Shown piece after piece: positions 37,905-46,347 of a stretch of 46,644 nt of DNA. The stretch comes from Actinomadura bangladeshensis. GTDB lineage: Bacteria > Actinomycetota > Actinomycetes > Streptosporangiales > Streptosporangiaceae. The notes below the pieces were generated by a model, which was not told where the DNA came from, did no database searches, and saw nothing but the letters and a program-made list of their open reading frames with translations. The stretch spans positions 1-46,644 of the forward strand of contig NZ_SMJW01000027.1 of NCBI RefSeq assembly GCF_004348335.1. Direction: 5' to 3'. Positions within the stretch are counted from its first letter, which is position 1. Each line of letters begins with the position of its first letter. A program made the translations under genes and the position numbers.

Positions 37905-38591
37905 GTGGACAGGCAGCGGGTCAGCAACCGGCGGGGGAAACGCTCACGCGAGGACATCCTTGAAGCGGCCTCACGCATCATGGGGAAGCGGGGCTACGCA
38001 GCCACACCGCTCTCCGTCGTCAGCAGCGAGATCGGGCTGGCGAAGAGTGTGATCTTCCACCACTTCCACACCAAGGGCGGACTGCTCGCGGCGGTGATGG
38101 AGCGCGGCATGAACGACTTCTTCAGGGCCATGAGCGCCGCGCACGCCGACCCGCCCGCCGGGGGCACCCCCCAGGAACGGCTGAGCTGGTTTCTCGGCCG
38201 GGCGGCCGGGGTGCTGACCGAGCGGGAGGAGTTCCTCCGCCTGCACATGTTCCTGATCCTCAGCGAGGACAACGACGAGGCCGACGCCGAGGCCGAGGTG
38301 AAGGAGACGATCGACAAGGTGCGCCGCGAGGGCAGGCGCCACATGAATCACATGATCCGGAAGTCCTTCCACGACGAGGGCCCGGAGATCGCCCGGGCGG
38401 TCGCCGACAGACTCGAGTACATCGGCATGGCCGGGATCGACGGCACGTTCCTCGCGGTTCAGGCTGAGGAGGGCCGCTCGATGGCCGATGACATGGAACT
38501 GTTGGCCGAAACCATCGCACTGATGGGAGAGCGGCTCGCGGCGAGGCTGCGGTCCGCTGCACCGACTCCAGCGGCGCCGACATACAAGTGA
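37905..38591 (+). CDS. TetR-family transcriptional regulator of the aromatic operon
   Basis: This is a repressor of 228 residues. The N-terminal helix-turn-helix covers about residues 12-60 (REDILEAASRIMGKRGYAATPLSVVSSEIGLAKSVIFHHFHTKGGL in two halves), followed by a helical ligand-binding domain with EFLRLHMFLILSE. I chose GTG at 37905; the upstream part of the frame is not family-like. A TATGCT -10 element sits only about six bases before the start, so the mRNA may be leaderless. It is divergent from the nine-gene operon and very likely senses its substrate or a ring-cleavage product. Confidence 0.92.
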   Translation: MDRQRVSNRRGKRSREDILEAASRIMGKRGYAATPLSVVSSEIGLAKSVIFHHFHTKGGLLAAVMERGMNDFFRAMSAAHADPPAGGTPQERLSWFLGRAAGVLTEREEFLRLHMFLILSEDNDEADAEAEVKETIDKVRREGRRHMNHMIRKSFHDEGPEIARAVADRLEYIGMAGIDGTFLAVQAEEGRSMADDMELLAETIALMGERLAARLRSAAPTPAAPTYK

Positions 38592-39064
38592 ACCAGGCTT
38601 GGAACTCGACAACACCGCCCGATCGTCCCCCCGCATGGCGCAGTCGCCCACCTGCGTGTTCGAGGTAGCGGACCGGACCGCGCCACCCATCGGGGTCGCC
38701 CGCCGCGGCGGGCGCTGACCGCCTGGTCGACATTGTCGAACTCAGGCACTGGACGACCCCGACGGGTGGAAGTGGGGCATGCCGGGCGGTGGACAAGCCG
38801 GGCAATCTCGCGTTTTCCTTGGTCAGGGTGGTGGGTCGCGTGGGACTCGAACCCACAACCTACGGATTAAAAGTCCGAAATTGTCGTATCAGGATGGTGT
38901 TCTGGGGGCCATTCTGTATCAGCTCGTCCGCGTCGAGCCCGATTTTCATGTCGGACAATGCCGCCGCGTGCCGGTCCGGTTCGGAACCGCCGAGCCGACA
39001 ACGAGCCGACATGGCCAACGGCAACGGCAGCGGGAGCGGGAAAAGACCTGGCGGGGAGGCTAGG
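38592..39064. other. Noncoding stretch containing tRNA-Lys repeat C
   Basis: No gene is supported. Between the TetR gene and the restriction-modification gene it holds the 186-bp repeat described separately. The rest shows no clear signal. Confidence 0.5.
38829..39014 (-). repeat. tRNA-Lys(TTT) 3'-half repeat, copy C: putative attachment site, right edge of the catabolic island
   Basis: Bases 38829-38874 are identical to copy B (anticodon loop to encoded CCA of tRNA-Lys), and 38981-39014 again match B nearly exactly. The middle is diverged but of equal length. On the minus strand a 50-codon frame (ATG at 39012, stop at 38860) reads MSARCRLGGSEPDRH to RTFNP and aligns with copy B without gaps. 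With copy B it encloses 12.8 kb. This is consistent with attL/attR of an integrated or once-mobile island. Confidence 0.75.
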
Positions 39065-42000
39065 TCAAAGGTCAGCTTCCTTAAAGGGAAGAGAAGTTAG
39101 ATGGTGCTGAGACGGCGGCTTTGTGGCGGCGAGGGGGACGGGAAGGACTCCAGCGTCGTTGAGGTCGCTGGTGCTGATCAGCGGACCTGCGCAGATCTCG
39201 TCCAGGAGTCGTGCCTGTTCCGGATGCAGAAGCACACACCCTGTCAAGACGGAGAGAAGGGCCAGGAATTCTAACGTGAAGTTACGGCTCCAGGCGGTCG
39301 GCGTGATGTCGTCGAGCTCTGACGATCTCCGCTTGTTCCGGGGCCGGGTGGTCCGGTCGTTCAACCAGCGCCAGATGACGCGCCGGCCGGAGACGGTGTA
39401 GTCGACGACTTCCTGCCGCACGGGTGCGAAAGCTCCGCTGCCGACGTGAAGCGTTTGGGTGTGGGGTTCATAGTGGAGGCGTTCGGGGAGCTGCTCGGGG
39501 AGTGATCTCACGGGAGCCAGACATTTGATGCCGAAGCGCTCGACGACAGCGCGCTCTGAGCGTTTGAGGCTCATGGCGGGGTCAGTGACGCGGCTGCCGT
39601 ATGTGTGGAGCCAGAGGACCTCGTGGCCGATGGTCAACGCGTTGTTCCACAAAGTCGAGTCCGCGGTGATCGGAACTCGGACGCCTGGCTGCTGCAGCTC
39701 TTGCTTGAACCGGTGGGTGTATCCGGGATGTGCGGTCACAGCCGCGATGTAGGCCAGCACATCGGGCGCGGTGATGGAGAGCCCCAGTACACCGCTGAGG
39801 TGGTTGAGTAACTTGTCGGTCATGTTGGGAACGTTGCCTGTGGGGTCGCGCCAGAGGGGGCGCACCCCGCCGCCACCCCAGCCGCAGAAGTGGTCGAGGT
39901 CTGGTATGAGTCCGGTGAACGTCAATGCCGGGCCGTCCTCTATCTCGTGGGCGTCCTGTTCAGAGACATAGATTTGGTGCTCGGATCGGACCTGCCAGAG
40001 CGGGGGGCGGGCCATGACCAGGAGCCGGTTATCAGGGATGAGCCACTGTCGGTCGAATGAGCGGTAGGCCACGTGGATAGGCTCGGGACAGGGACCGAAC
40101 TCTTCGGTCAGCGGTCGAAGGGCTGGCGGGAAGCCGGGCAGCGGCTTGACTTTGCTGTGCAAAGTTCGGTCCCGACTTTCTCGAAAGAGTTCGCGGCGCT
40201 CTCTGACGGGCGCGGAGAGAAGCGCACGCCACCGGTCTTGTAGCAGGTCGGCCGTTGGGGCGTAGACCCAGGTCCGGCCCGGGGTGATTCCCCTGGAGCG
40301 CCAAGGCATGAGATCGCTGAGTGAGGGGGAGGACGTCCATATCGGGTCGCCGGCAGGGAGGAAGGCGGCCTGCCATTCGCTGCTGCAGAGCTGCCAGTAT
40401 GGACCTGTCGTCCTCAGTTCCTTCAACGCCGAGCGCTTCTCCTCGCTCGTTCCGGTCAACGCGATATACCGGACGTCGGCTGCTTCTCTGTCATCGGAAT
40501 CGGCGGCAGCGTTAGCGAAGACGAGGATGCTGAGTTTCCGACCTACATCGGGTCCGAAGATGCGCGTGGGCATTGGCGGGCGGTTGCCCTCCGGGGTGAG
40601 TTCGATGACCCAGCCCACTTTGCACTTGCGTCGCAGATATTCACGCAGACCGCTGAAGGCTCGGCTTCTGGTCACGCTGGACGGGACGATGAAGGCGACT
40701 ACGCCCGCCGGCATGCGTTGTTCGGCCTCGAACACCTTCCAGGTCGCCCAGCGTAGGAAGTACCAGGGCATGCCGTGCAGGTCGGACTCGTAGCGGCCAA
40801 GACCCTCGGCTCGGAACTCGTCGATGGAGGGGCGCGCGGCGACGGACGGGGGCCTTGGTGTGCCCTGGCGTGGTTGTTCGATCCATGGGGCGCGGCCCTT
40901 CGCGTTCTCCACGTGTGGCGGATTGCCGATGACCACCATCACCGGAACCTTGAGCTTGATGTCGTTCGCCTCGTCGCGTGCTTCCTCCATCACCCGATAC
41001 GGGGCGCCAAGCTTCCGCTGCACTTGGCTCGGGTTGGCCAGCGCGTCGGTGAGAAAGCGTCGCGCCTTGGGGGGCGTCTCCACCTGGAAACGGGTCTTGA
41101 AGGAGCCATGAATGCGAAGTTCGGCGACGGCATACGGGGCGACCTGGATCTCGAACCCGATGAGCCTCTTCGAGACCAGATCATGGACGAAATCCTCGCG
41201 CATCCCAGGACCGAGCTGGTCGCCGACGCGGTCGGCCACGGCGCTGATGACCTCGACCAGGAAGGTCCCAGTTCCCATGGCGGGATCCACGATCACGACG
41301 TCGTCGTCGGCGAAGCCCCACTCCTTGCCGAGATGTTCTTGCAGTACCTCGTCGACAAATCTGACTATATGGCGGGCGACATCGATGGGGGTGTAGTAGG
41401 AGCCGGTGTCCTTGCGCAGCGCGGGGTCGTAGGTCGCGAGGAAGCGTTCGTAGAGGTAGGCGTAGGCGTCCGCCGGGTTGACGTCCAGATCATTGAGGTC
41501 GGCGACGTCGATGACGCGGCGGAGGGTCTCGATCGTGTCCAGTTCGTCGTCCACGCCGCTGGTGAGCACGGCGAACGCCTGCCCCATCAGCAGGTGCCGC
41601 TTCCCGAGTTTCTGGGCGATCTCGTAGTAGCTTTCGCCTAGGAGGTCGATGCCGTCGACACGGGCTAGAAGCAGCGCGAACGTGATTGTCTGCGCGAAAG
41701 CGTCAGCGAACCGCTCGTTGTCGAGACCAGGGAAGAGCAGGTCCCGCCAGTCGTCGGCGAGCAATGCCAGTTGCATCTGCGACCGCTTCTTCGGCGGGCC
41801 GGTGATCGCAGCGTAAACCTCGTCCTTCAAGAGGCCGCACAAGCCTCCGAGAATTCCCACCAGCGAGGTCAACGTTCGAGGGGACTCCGGCTCCCAGAGC
41901 AGGAACCGTCGAAGGACGCCCACCAGGGCGGCGACGTCAGGCGCCGAGGGGCGGCGCAGGTCGGAAATCGTGTTGGCGAGCCTGATGATTGGCGAAATCC

Positions 42001-42403
42001 GCTCGCCGTACGAGTACTGCGCCCACGTCACGCCGTCGGTATAGATCACGTTCGGGAGCGAGCAGAGCTTACTCCACTGTTCCTGGTCACCTCTCCCTGG
42101 ACGCCACTCCGCCGCCCCTGGCACACCCTTGCCAGGCTTCTTCAACTCGACATAGCCGACCCGTACTTGCCCGATGTTGACGGCGTAGTCCGGCCGCGCA
42201 CGGAGTGAGCCGAGCCTCACCTCGCCATAGGGAACGGCCTCCACGCCGATGAATGTGCCGAGCTTCCGCAGGAGTATCTCGAGGGGGCCTCGCAGCTGGT
42301 CCTCGTCGGCTCCGCCCAGCCCCCGTTTCTGGGACACCGTCCGGCCGAATTCTGCCACGATCGCTTGTGCGGCCTTGGTCTCGGGTTTGGGGGACGGTGC
42401 CAC
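39065..42403 (-). CDS. Type ISP/IIG-like restriction-modification enzyme: nuclease-like domain fused to N6-adenine methyltransferase
   Basis: This is a defence enzyme of 1112 residues. I chose GTG at 42403 with GGAGG five bases upstream. Residues 60-90 carry a PD-(D/E)xK-like signature (RPDYAV, then GYVELKKPG with E86 and K88), so DNA cleavage is plausible. The methyltransferase follows: GSYYTP (334-339), SAM-binding motif VDPAMGTGTFL (372-382) and catalytic NPPH (494-497), typical of N6-adenine methylases. The C-terminal third resembles the specificity domain of type ISP enzymes. No helicase domain is present, unlike classical type ISP proteins of about 1500 residues, so it may cut near its site as type IIG enzymes do, or need a partner. 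No separate R or S gene lies beside it. Confidence 0.85.
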   Translation of the reverse strand: MAPSPKPETKAAQAIVAEFGRTVSQKRGLGGADEDQLRGPLEILLRKLGTFIGVEAVPYGEVRLGSLRARPDYAVNIGQVRVGYVELKKPGKGVPGAAEWRPGRGDQEQWSKLCSLPNVIYTDGVTWAQYSYGERISPIIRLANTISDLRRPSAPDVAALVGVLRRFLLWEPESPRTLTSLVGILGGLCGLLKDEVYAAITGPPKKRSQMQLALLADDWRDLLFPGLDNERFADAFAQTITFALLLARVDGIDLLGESYYEIAQKLGKRHLLMGQAFAVLTSGVDDELDTIETLRRVIDVADLNDLDVNPADAYAYLYERFLATYDPALRKDTGSYYTPIDVARHIVRFVDEVLQEHLGKEWGFADDDVVIVDPAMGTGTFLVEVISAVADRVGDQLGPGMREDFVHDLVSKRLIGFEIQVAPYAVAELRIHGSFKTRFQVETPPKARRFLTDALANPSQVQRKLGAPYRVMEEARDEANDIKLKVPVMVVIGNPPHVENAKGRAPWIEQPRQGTPRPPSVAARPSIDEFRAEGLGRYESDLHGMPWYFLRWATWKVFEAEQRMPAGVVAFIVPSSVTRSRAFSGLREYLRRKCKVGWVIELTPEGNRPPMPTRIFGPDVGRKLSILVFANAAADSDDREAADVRYIALTGTSEEKRSALKELRTTGPYWQLCSSEWQAAFLPAGDPIWTSSPSLSDLMPWRSRGITPGRTWVYAPTADLLQDRWRALLSAPVRERRELFRESRDRTLHSKVKPLPGFPPALRPLTEEFGPCPEPIHVAYRSFDRQWLIPDNRLLVMARPPLWQVRSEHQIYVSEQDAHEIEDGPALTFTGLIPDLDHFCGWGGGGVRPLWRDPTGNVPNMTDKLLNHLSGVLGLSITAPDVLAYIAAVTAHPGYTHRFKQELQQPGVRVPITADSTLWNNALTIGHEVLWLHTYGSRVTDPAMSLKRSERAVVERFGIKCLAPVRSLPEQLPERLHYEPHTQTLHVGSGAFAPVRQEVVDYTVSGRRVIWRWLNDRTTRPRNKRRSSELDDITPTAWSRNFTLEFLALLSVLTGCVLLHPEQARLLDEICAGPLISTSDLNDAGVLPVPLAATKPPSQHHLTSLPFKEADL

Positions 42404-42703
42404 GCCCACCTCCAGAAAAGAGCGGCACCTCCTCACCGTGAGCGCTTTTTCGGACTTCATCAAGTCGCTGAGCGGTCACACCTGCATTGTTGGCCACATC
42501 CGGCTCAGCCCGTACTCGGTACAACTCAGCCCGGCGCCTCGGCATCCCTAACTGTGACCGCCAAGTGAGCCGTCCCGGTCTCTGTGACGAGGTTTAAGGC
42601 TGTCTGCAGGAGTGGACGTGGCGGGTGGCGTTGGTGACGTCTGGCTTGGTTGAGGGTGGTGTTGTCTCGCCCGGGGTGTTCGGGTGGAGCTCACGATGGT
42701 CGG
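42404..42703. other. Noncoding gap between restriction gene and integrase remnant
   Basis: I see no gene, clear promoter or repeat here apart from the ribosome site of the minus-strand restriction gene. Confidence 0.35.
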
Positions 42704-43120
42704 ATGGGACGTGTTAGTGGTGCTGGTGGCGTGTACCGCCGGTGTGGGTGTGAAGATCGGGTTTCGGGTCGGGCGGTGGGTGGCAGATGCCCCCGGCTGG
42801 CGGGGGAGCGGAGCCACGGGAGCTGGTATCTGCGGCTGGAACTGGGCAGCGGTCCGGACGGGATCCGTCGGCGGGTCCGGCGGGGCGGGTTCCCCACCCG
42901 GAAGGCGGCTGAGGAGGAGCTGCGTCGGTTGCGTGCGCCGACGGGCAGTGCGTTGACGGTGGCGCAGTGGCTGGGGCGGTGGTTGGCGAACCATCCAGGT
43001 GCGGCGTCGACGGTGGCCGGTTACGCGTCCGGGTGGACTGCTGCTGGGTGAGTTGACGGTGGTGCACCTGCGGGAGATGTTCGCTGAGATCCTCCACCAG
43101 GACCAGATGGACGGCCGTCC
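42704..43120 (+). pseudogene. Broken phage-type tyrosine integrase (N-terminal part)
   Basis: The frame from ATG reads GGVYRRCGC, HGSWYLRLELGSGPDG, RRVRRGGFPTRKAAEEELRRLR and LTVAQWLGRWLA, the arm-binding and core-binding start of actinomycete phage integrases. It breaks after STVAGYAS at a small deletion of roughly a dozen codons, and LLLGELTVVHLREMFAEILHQDQ continues in another frame. Nothing of the catalytic domain is left. It marks a former integrative element to the right of the tRNA-Lys repeat. Confidence 0.85.
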
Positions 43121-43282
43121 TAGGTGCGCGGCTGGGCCGGTTTGGGCTGAGGCAACCGGTCGGCCATGGCGGCCACCCGGTCGCCAGCCCTGGCCTCCCG
43201 CAACGAGCCCGGCAGGGTGGTGACGGCGTCCGGGTTGTCGAGCGGGGCGTGCGAGTGCCTCGGCCAACGCGTCGGAGACCGA

Positions 43283-43303
43283 ACCATCCCCGCGTGCGCG
43301 GGG
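43283..43303. CRISPR. Solitary sequence resembling an actinomycete type I-E CRISPR repeat (no array)
   Basis: ACCATCCCCGCGTGCGCGGG plus one further G matches the core of the common type I-E repeat of streptomycetes, including its CCCCGC/GCGGGG stem. Only one copy is present, with no spacers and no cas genes, so this is at most a remnant. Confidence 0.3.
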
Positions 43304-43321
43304 CCGGCAACCCATAGCCTT

Positions 43322-43440
43322 CTGTTTACAAGAGACCGGCCGCCCCAAGATCGCCACTCACGCCGCAGGTAAACCCATGTGCGCCTAGTCGCCGGTGCCA
43401 GCAGTCGTGAGCCTCTGTTGCGGTACTTCCGTGCTGTACT
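43322..43440. repeat. Long imperfect direct repeat R1, first copy
   Basis: It begins CTGTTTACAAGAGACCGGCC and ends in an AGCCTCTGTTGCGGTA-type block followed by GCTGTAC. The second copy is at 44343-44458 in the same orientation. The ends are well conserved and the middle is diverged. Confidence 0.75.
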
Positions 43441-43467
43441 TCTTGCCTACCCGGCCGGTGACCTGTC

Positions 43468-43713
43468 TCAGACGGTCTGGATGAACGTCACGCGCTGCGC
43501 GGTCAGGTTGGAGCGGGCCTGATAGCCGGCATCTAGCCAGACGGCTTGTGCGTGCTTCGGGTCGGTTGCCCACCAAGCTTGATGGACAAATGCGCTACGC
43601 GGCAACGGTGCGCCGATCACCGTGGAGACCTCTGCGAACGTCATGTCGACTCGCTCCTGGCCGTCTGAGCGAAGATGCCGCTCTAACCTCTCATACTGCT
43701 CCCGGCGGACCAC
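43468..43713 (-). CDS. Small conserved protein, DUF7662-like
   Basis: This 81-residue protein reads YERLERHLRSDGQERVDMTFAEVSTVIGAPLP and AFVHQAWWATDPKHAQAVWLDAGY, a pattern I associate with the DUF7662 group of actinomycetes and phages, often found near restriction or mobile genes. Its function is unknown. The start is GTG with a weak ribosome site. It lies between the two nested direct repeats and so may be the cargo of a small mobile unit. Confidence 0.75.
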   Translation of the reverse strand: MVRREQYERLERHLRSDGQERVDMTFAEVSTVIGAPLPRSAFVHQAWWATDPKHAQAVWLDAGYQARSNLTAQRVTFIQTV

Positions 43714-43833
43714 TCATCCATGATCGCCGAGACTGGCCTACCTGTCAGCAGGTCGACCGCGCCCCGCGTAGGGTGCGGCCCCGTCCGCGTCTTGCCTGTA
43801 GCTCGCGCTGGCCGCCAGCCCGTAGTCGGAGGA

Positions 43834-43881
43834 CAAGCCGACCCGGAGCGCAGGGCCGGCCACGGCCCGAGCACCAGAAGC
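43834..43881. repeat. 48-bp direct repeat R2, first copy
   Basis: CAAGCCGACCC followed by GAGCGCAGGGCCGGCCACGG and CCCGAGCACC. It matches 44218-44265 at nearly all positions. Confidence 0.85.
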
Positions 43882-44217
43882 GGCGCGTCAGCCCCTTGAC
43901 CTCAGCCCGTAGCGACCCGACGGATTTACAGTCCCGCCGCCAAACCGCTCTGACCTGCGAATTCTCTCTCACGTTGCCAAGTCTCAGCACATATTCGGCA
44001 CACGAACATCGAGCAGCCGAACGGGCGCTGTCAGCTTGGGAATAGTCCCGAACCTGCCTGCTGGTACCCCTGACCTGGCGTAGCGCCGGACCGCAGGTGA
44101 CCGTGATTGCCCCTCGGTCACCCCAGTTAATGGCCCGCTAATGGCCCGCCGCGGTAGCCCCTGACCTGCGCTCCCTTGCCCAGATCGGAACGGCGACAGC
44201 ACTCGATCATCCGAGGG

Positions 44218-44265
44218 CAAGCCGACCCGCAGCGCAGGGCCGGCCACGGCCCGAGCACCGGAAGC
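44218..44265. repeat. 48-bp direct repeat R2, second copy
   Basis: This copy differs from the one at 43834 by only about two bases and has the same orientation. It lies between the two R1 copies, giving the order R1-R2-R2-R1. Confidence 0.85.
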
Positions 44266-44342
44266 CGTGCGGCTGCGATCCCCCAACCACACAGCACACC
44301 TCAGAGAAACTGTGGCGATCGTAGAGCTGAGATGCGGACAAC

Positions 44343-44458
44343 CTGTTTACAAGAGACCGGCCATCCTGCGGCCAACCCCATCACCGCAGGTAGACCTGTC
44401 TACGGGTGGTAGCCGACGTCAGCAGTCGTAAGCCTCTGTTGCGGTATTCCCGCTGTAC
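44343..44458. repeat. Long imperfect direct repeat R1, second copy
   Basis: Begins CTGTTTACAAGAGACCGGCC like the first copy and ends in the same AGCCTCTGTTGCGGTA block about 90 bases later. Confidence 0.75.
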
Positions 44459-44544
44459 GGCAGCTGGCTGCCTGCAGAACCCTCCGCTGTCAATGGGAAC
44501 TCAAACGGATCCCGGCCGTCACAGCTGTCAACGACGGCCGAATT

Positions 44545-44570
44545 CTGGCTCTGGCACACATTCCGTGATC
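44545..44570. repeat. Left terminal inverted repeat of the ISL3 element
   Basis: Its 26 bases are an exact reverse complement of 46348-46373. Confidence 0.95.
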
Positions 44571-44643
44571 GGGCTGTTGGGGTAGGTCACGGTTTGGGCG
44601 TTCTTGCCCGTAGGGCGGGAAGCGATCATGAGTATCGGCCGGT

Positions 44644-46341
44644 GTGTCGATCAAGGAGCTGCTTGCCGTCCTGTTTCCTCACCTGGCCGGCGTGTGCGTT
44701 GACCAGGTGGTTCGTTCCGGTGCGGCGGTGCGGCTCAAAGCCAGGACCGCGACGGCCGAGGCGGCGTGCCCGGGTTGCGGGACGTGGTCACGGCACCGGC
44801 ACAGCCGGTATGAGCGACGTCTGTCCGATACCGCGGTCGGTGGCAGTGAGCTGCTGATCGACCTGCAGGTTCACCGGTTCCTGTGCCGCAACGACGGCTG
44901 CGGCAAGAAGACCTTCGCCGAGCAGGTCCCCGGGCTGACCGTGCGCTACGGCCGCCGGTCGGTGGCGGCCGCTGAGGCCCTGCGAGCGATCGCGCTGGCG
45001 TTGGCCGGACGCCCGGGCGCCCGCCTGGCCGGACGACTGGTGACCGCGGTGAGCCGGATGACGCTGCTACGACTGATCCGCCGCCTGCCCGAACCTTCAG
45101 AGCACCTCGCTGACCAGGCCGGACCGCGCATATTAGGCGTGGACGACTTCGCCCTGCGCCGCGGCCGAATCTACGGAACGATCCTGATCGACATCACCAC
45201 CGGCAAGCCCGTGGACGTCCTGCCCGACCGCACCGCCGACACCCTGGCCGACTGGCTGCGCGCCCATCCCGGTGTCGAGATCGTCTGCCGAGACCGCGCC
45301 GGCGCCTACGCCGACGGCATCTCCCGCGGCGCACCCGAGGCGATCCAGGTCGCTGACCGGTGGCATCTGTGGCGCAACCTCGGTGACGCCGTCGAACGAA
45401 CCGTCACCCGACACCGCCGGCAGCTGCATGCTCTCGTCCCTGGTCCAGCGGCCCAGGCCGACGATGACCCGGTGGCCTGCGCCCCGCCGCCGTCAGCGCC
45501 GCCGTCAGCGCCGTCGCCGCCGCCGTCGGCATCGGCATCGATCCCGGTACCGCAGGCCAGGCGGGACCGGGTCGCGGCCCGCACCCGCCAGCGGCACGCC
45601 GCCGTCCATGCCCTGATCGACCAAGGCCGCAGCCGCCAGCAGATCGCCCGCGAGCTGGGATTGAGTCGTAACACCGTCCGCCGGTTCGCCCGCGCCGCAG
45701 ATCCCGACGACCTCCTGGTCCACACCGGGACCGGTCGGCGCACCAAGGAATTGGCCGCCTACGACGCCTATCTGCGGCGCCGCTGGGGCCAGGGGTGCAC
45801 CAATGCCGCACAGCTCTACCAGGAACTACGCAGCCAGGGGTACCGCGGCGCCGCGACCACCGTCCGCCAATACCTCCAGCCATGGCGGACCGCACCGCCC
45901 GCCGCCCCATCCACCACACCGCCTGCCGCTCCCGTCCGGCACCGTGCAACGACGGTTCGGCAGGCCACCGGCTGGTTCCTGCGCCACCCCGCTCACCTCG
46001 ACCCGGGCGACCAACACCGGCTCGACGCGCTCTGCGCCGCATCCCCTCAACTGAATGCCCTGCGCACGCATGTCAGCCACTTCGCCGAGATCATGATGAA
46101 CCGCGGCGGTCGGCACCTCGAAGCCTGGATGACCGGTGTGCTCGGCGACGACCTGCCCGAACTGCACTCCTTCGTCACCGGCCTGCGCCGCGACCAGGAC
46201 GCCGTCACCGCCGGCCTCACCCTGCCCTACAGCTCCGGCCCCGTCGAAGGACACGTGAACCGCATCAAAACGATCAAGAGGCAGATGTTCGGCCGCGCAG
46301 GCTTCGACCTTCTCCGCAAACGCATCCTGCTGACCGACTGA
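44644..46341 (+). CDS. ISL3-family transposase
   Basis: This is the DDE transposase that moves the element, 565 residues, starting at GTG. An N-terminal zinc finger (CPGCGTWSRHRHSRYERR, then FLCRNDGCGKKTF) precedes the catalytic core: Asp in ILGVDDFALRRG, Asp in VCRDRAGAYADG and Glu in SGPVEGHVNRIKTIKRQMFGR. Between the core halves lies a second helix-turn-helix (RSRQQIARELGLSRNTVRRF). A Pro/Ser/Ala-rich linker near residues 278-300 comes from short GCC/GTC tandem repeats. All family blocks are present, so it is probably functional. Confidence 0.95.
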   Translation: MSIKELLAVLFPHLAGVCVDQVVRSGAAVRLKARTATAEAACPGCGTWSRHRHSRYERRLSDTAVGGSELLIDLQVHRFLCRNDGCGKKTFAEQVPGLTVRYGRRSVAAAEALRAIALALAGRPGARLAGRLVTAVSRMTLLRLIRRLPEPSEHLADQAGPRILGVDDFALRRGRIYGTILIDITTGKPVDVLPDRTADTLADWLRAHPGVEIVCRDRAGAYADGISRGAPEAIQVADRWHLWRNLGDAVERTVTRHRRQLHALVPGPAAQADDDPVACAPPPSAPPSAPSPPPSASASIPVPQARRDRVAARTRQRHAAVHALIDQGRSRQQIARELGLSRNTVRRFARAADPDDLLVHTGTGRRTKELAAYDAYLRRRWGQGCTNAAQLYQELRSQGYRGAATTVRQYLQPWRTAPPAAPSTTPPAAPVRHRATTVRQATGWFLRHPAHLDPGDQHRLDALCAASPQLNALRTHVSHFAEIMMNRGGRHLEAWMTGVLGDDLPELHSFVTGLRRDQDAVTAGLTLPYSSGPVEGHVNRIKTIKRQMFGRAGFDLLRKRILLTD

Positions 46342-46347
46342 TGCCCA

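Larger units (their letters stand above)
43121..43467. other. Noncoding stretch with CRISPR-like sequence and first copy of a direct repeat
   Basis: No gene is supported here. The two sequences of interest, at 43283 and 43322, are described separately. Confidence 0.4.
43714..44544. other. Repeat-rich noncoding region left of the insertion sequence
   Basis: No gene is supported in 831 bases. It contains both copies of repeat R2, the second copy of R1 and an 11-bp tandem duplication TAATGGCCCGC (44128-44149). It looks like a graveyard of small mobile units. Confidence 0.5.

Noticed and set aside
43283..43303. A true CRISPR array
   Set aside because: One repeat-like unit only, no spacer-repeat periodicity and no cas genes in the window.
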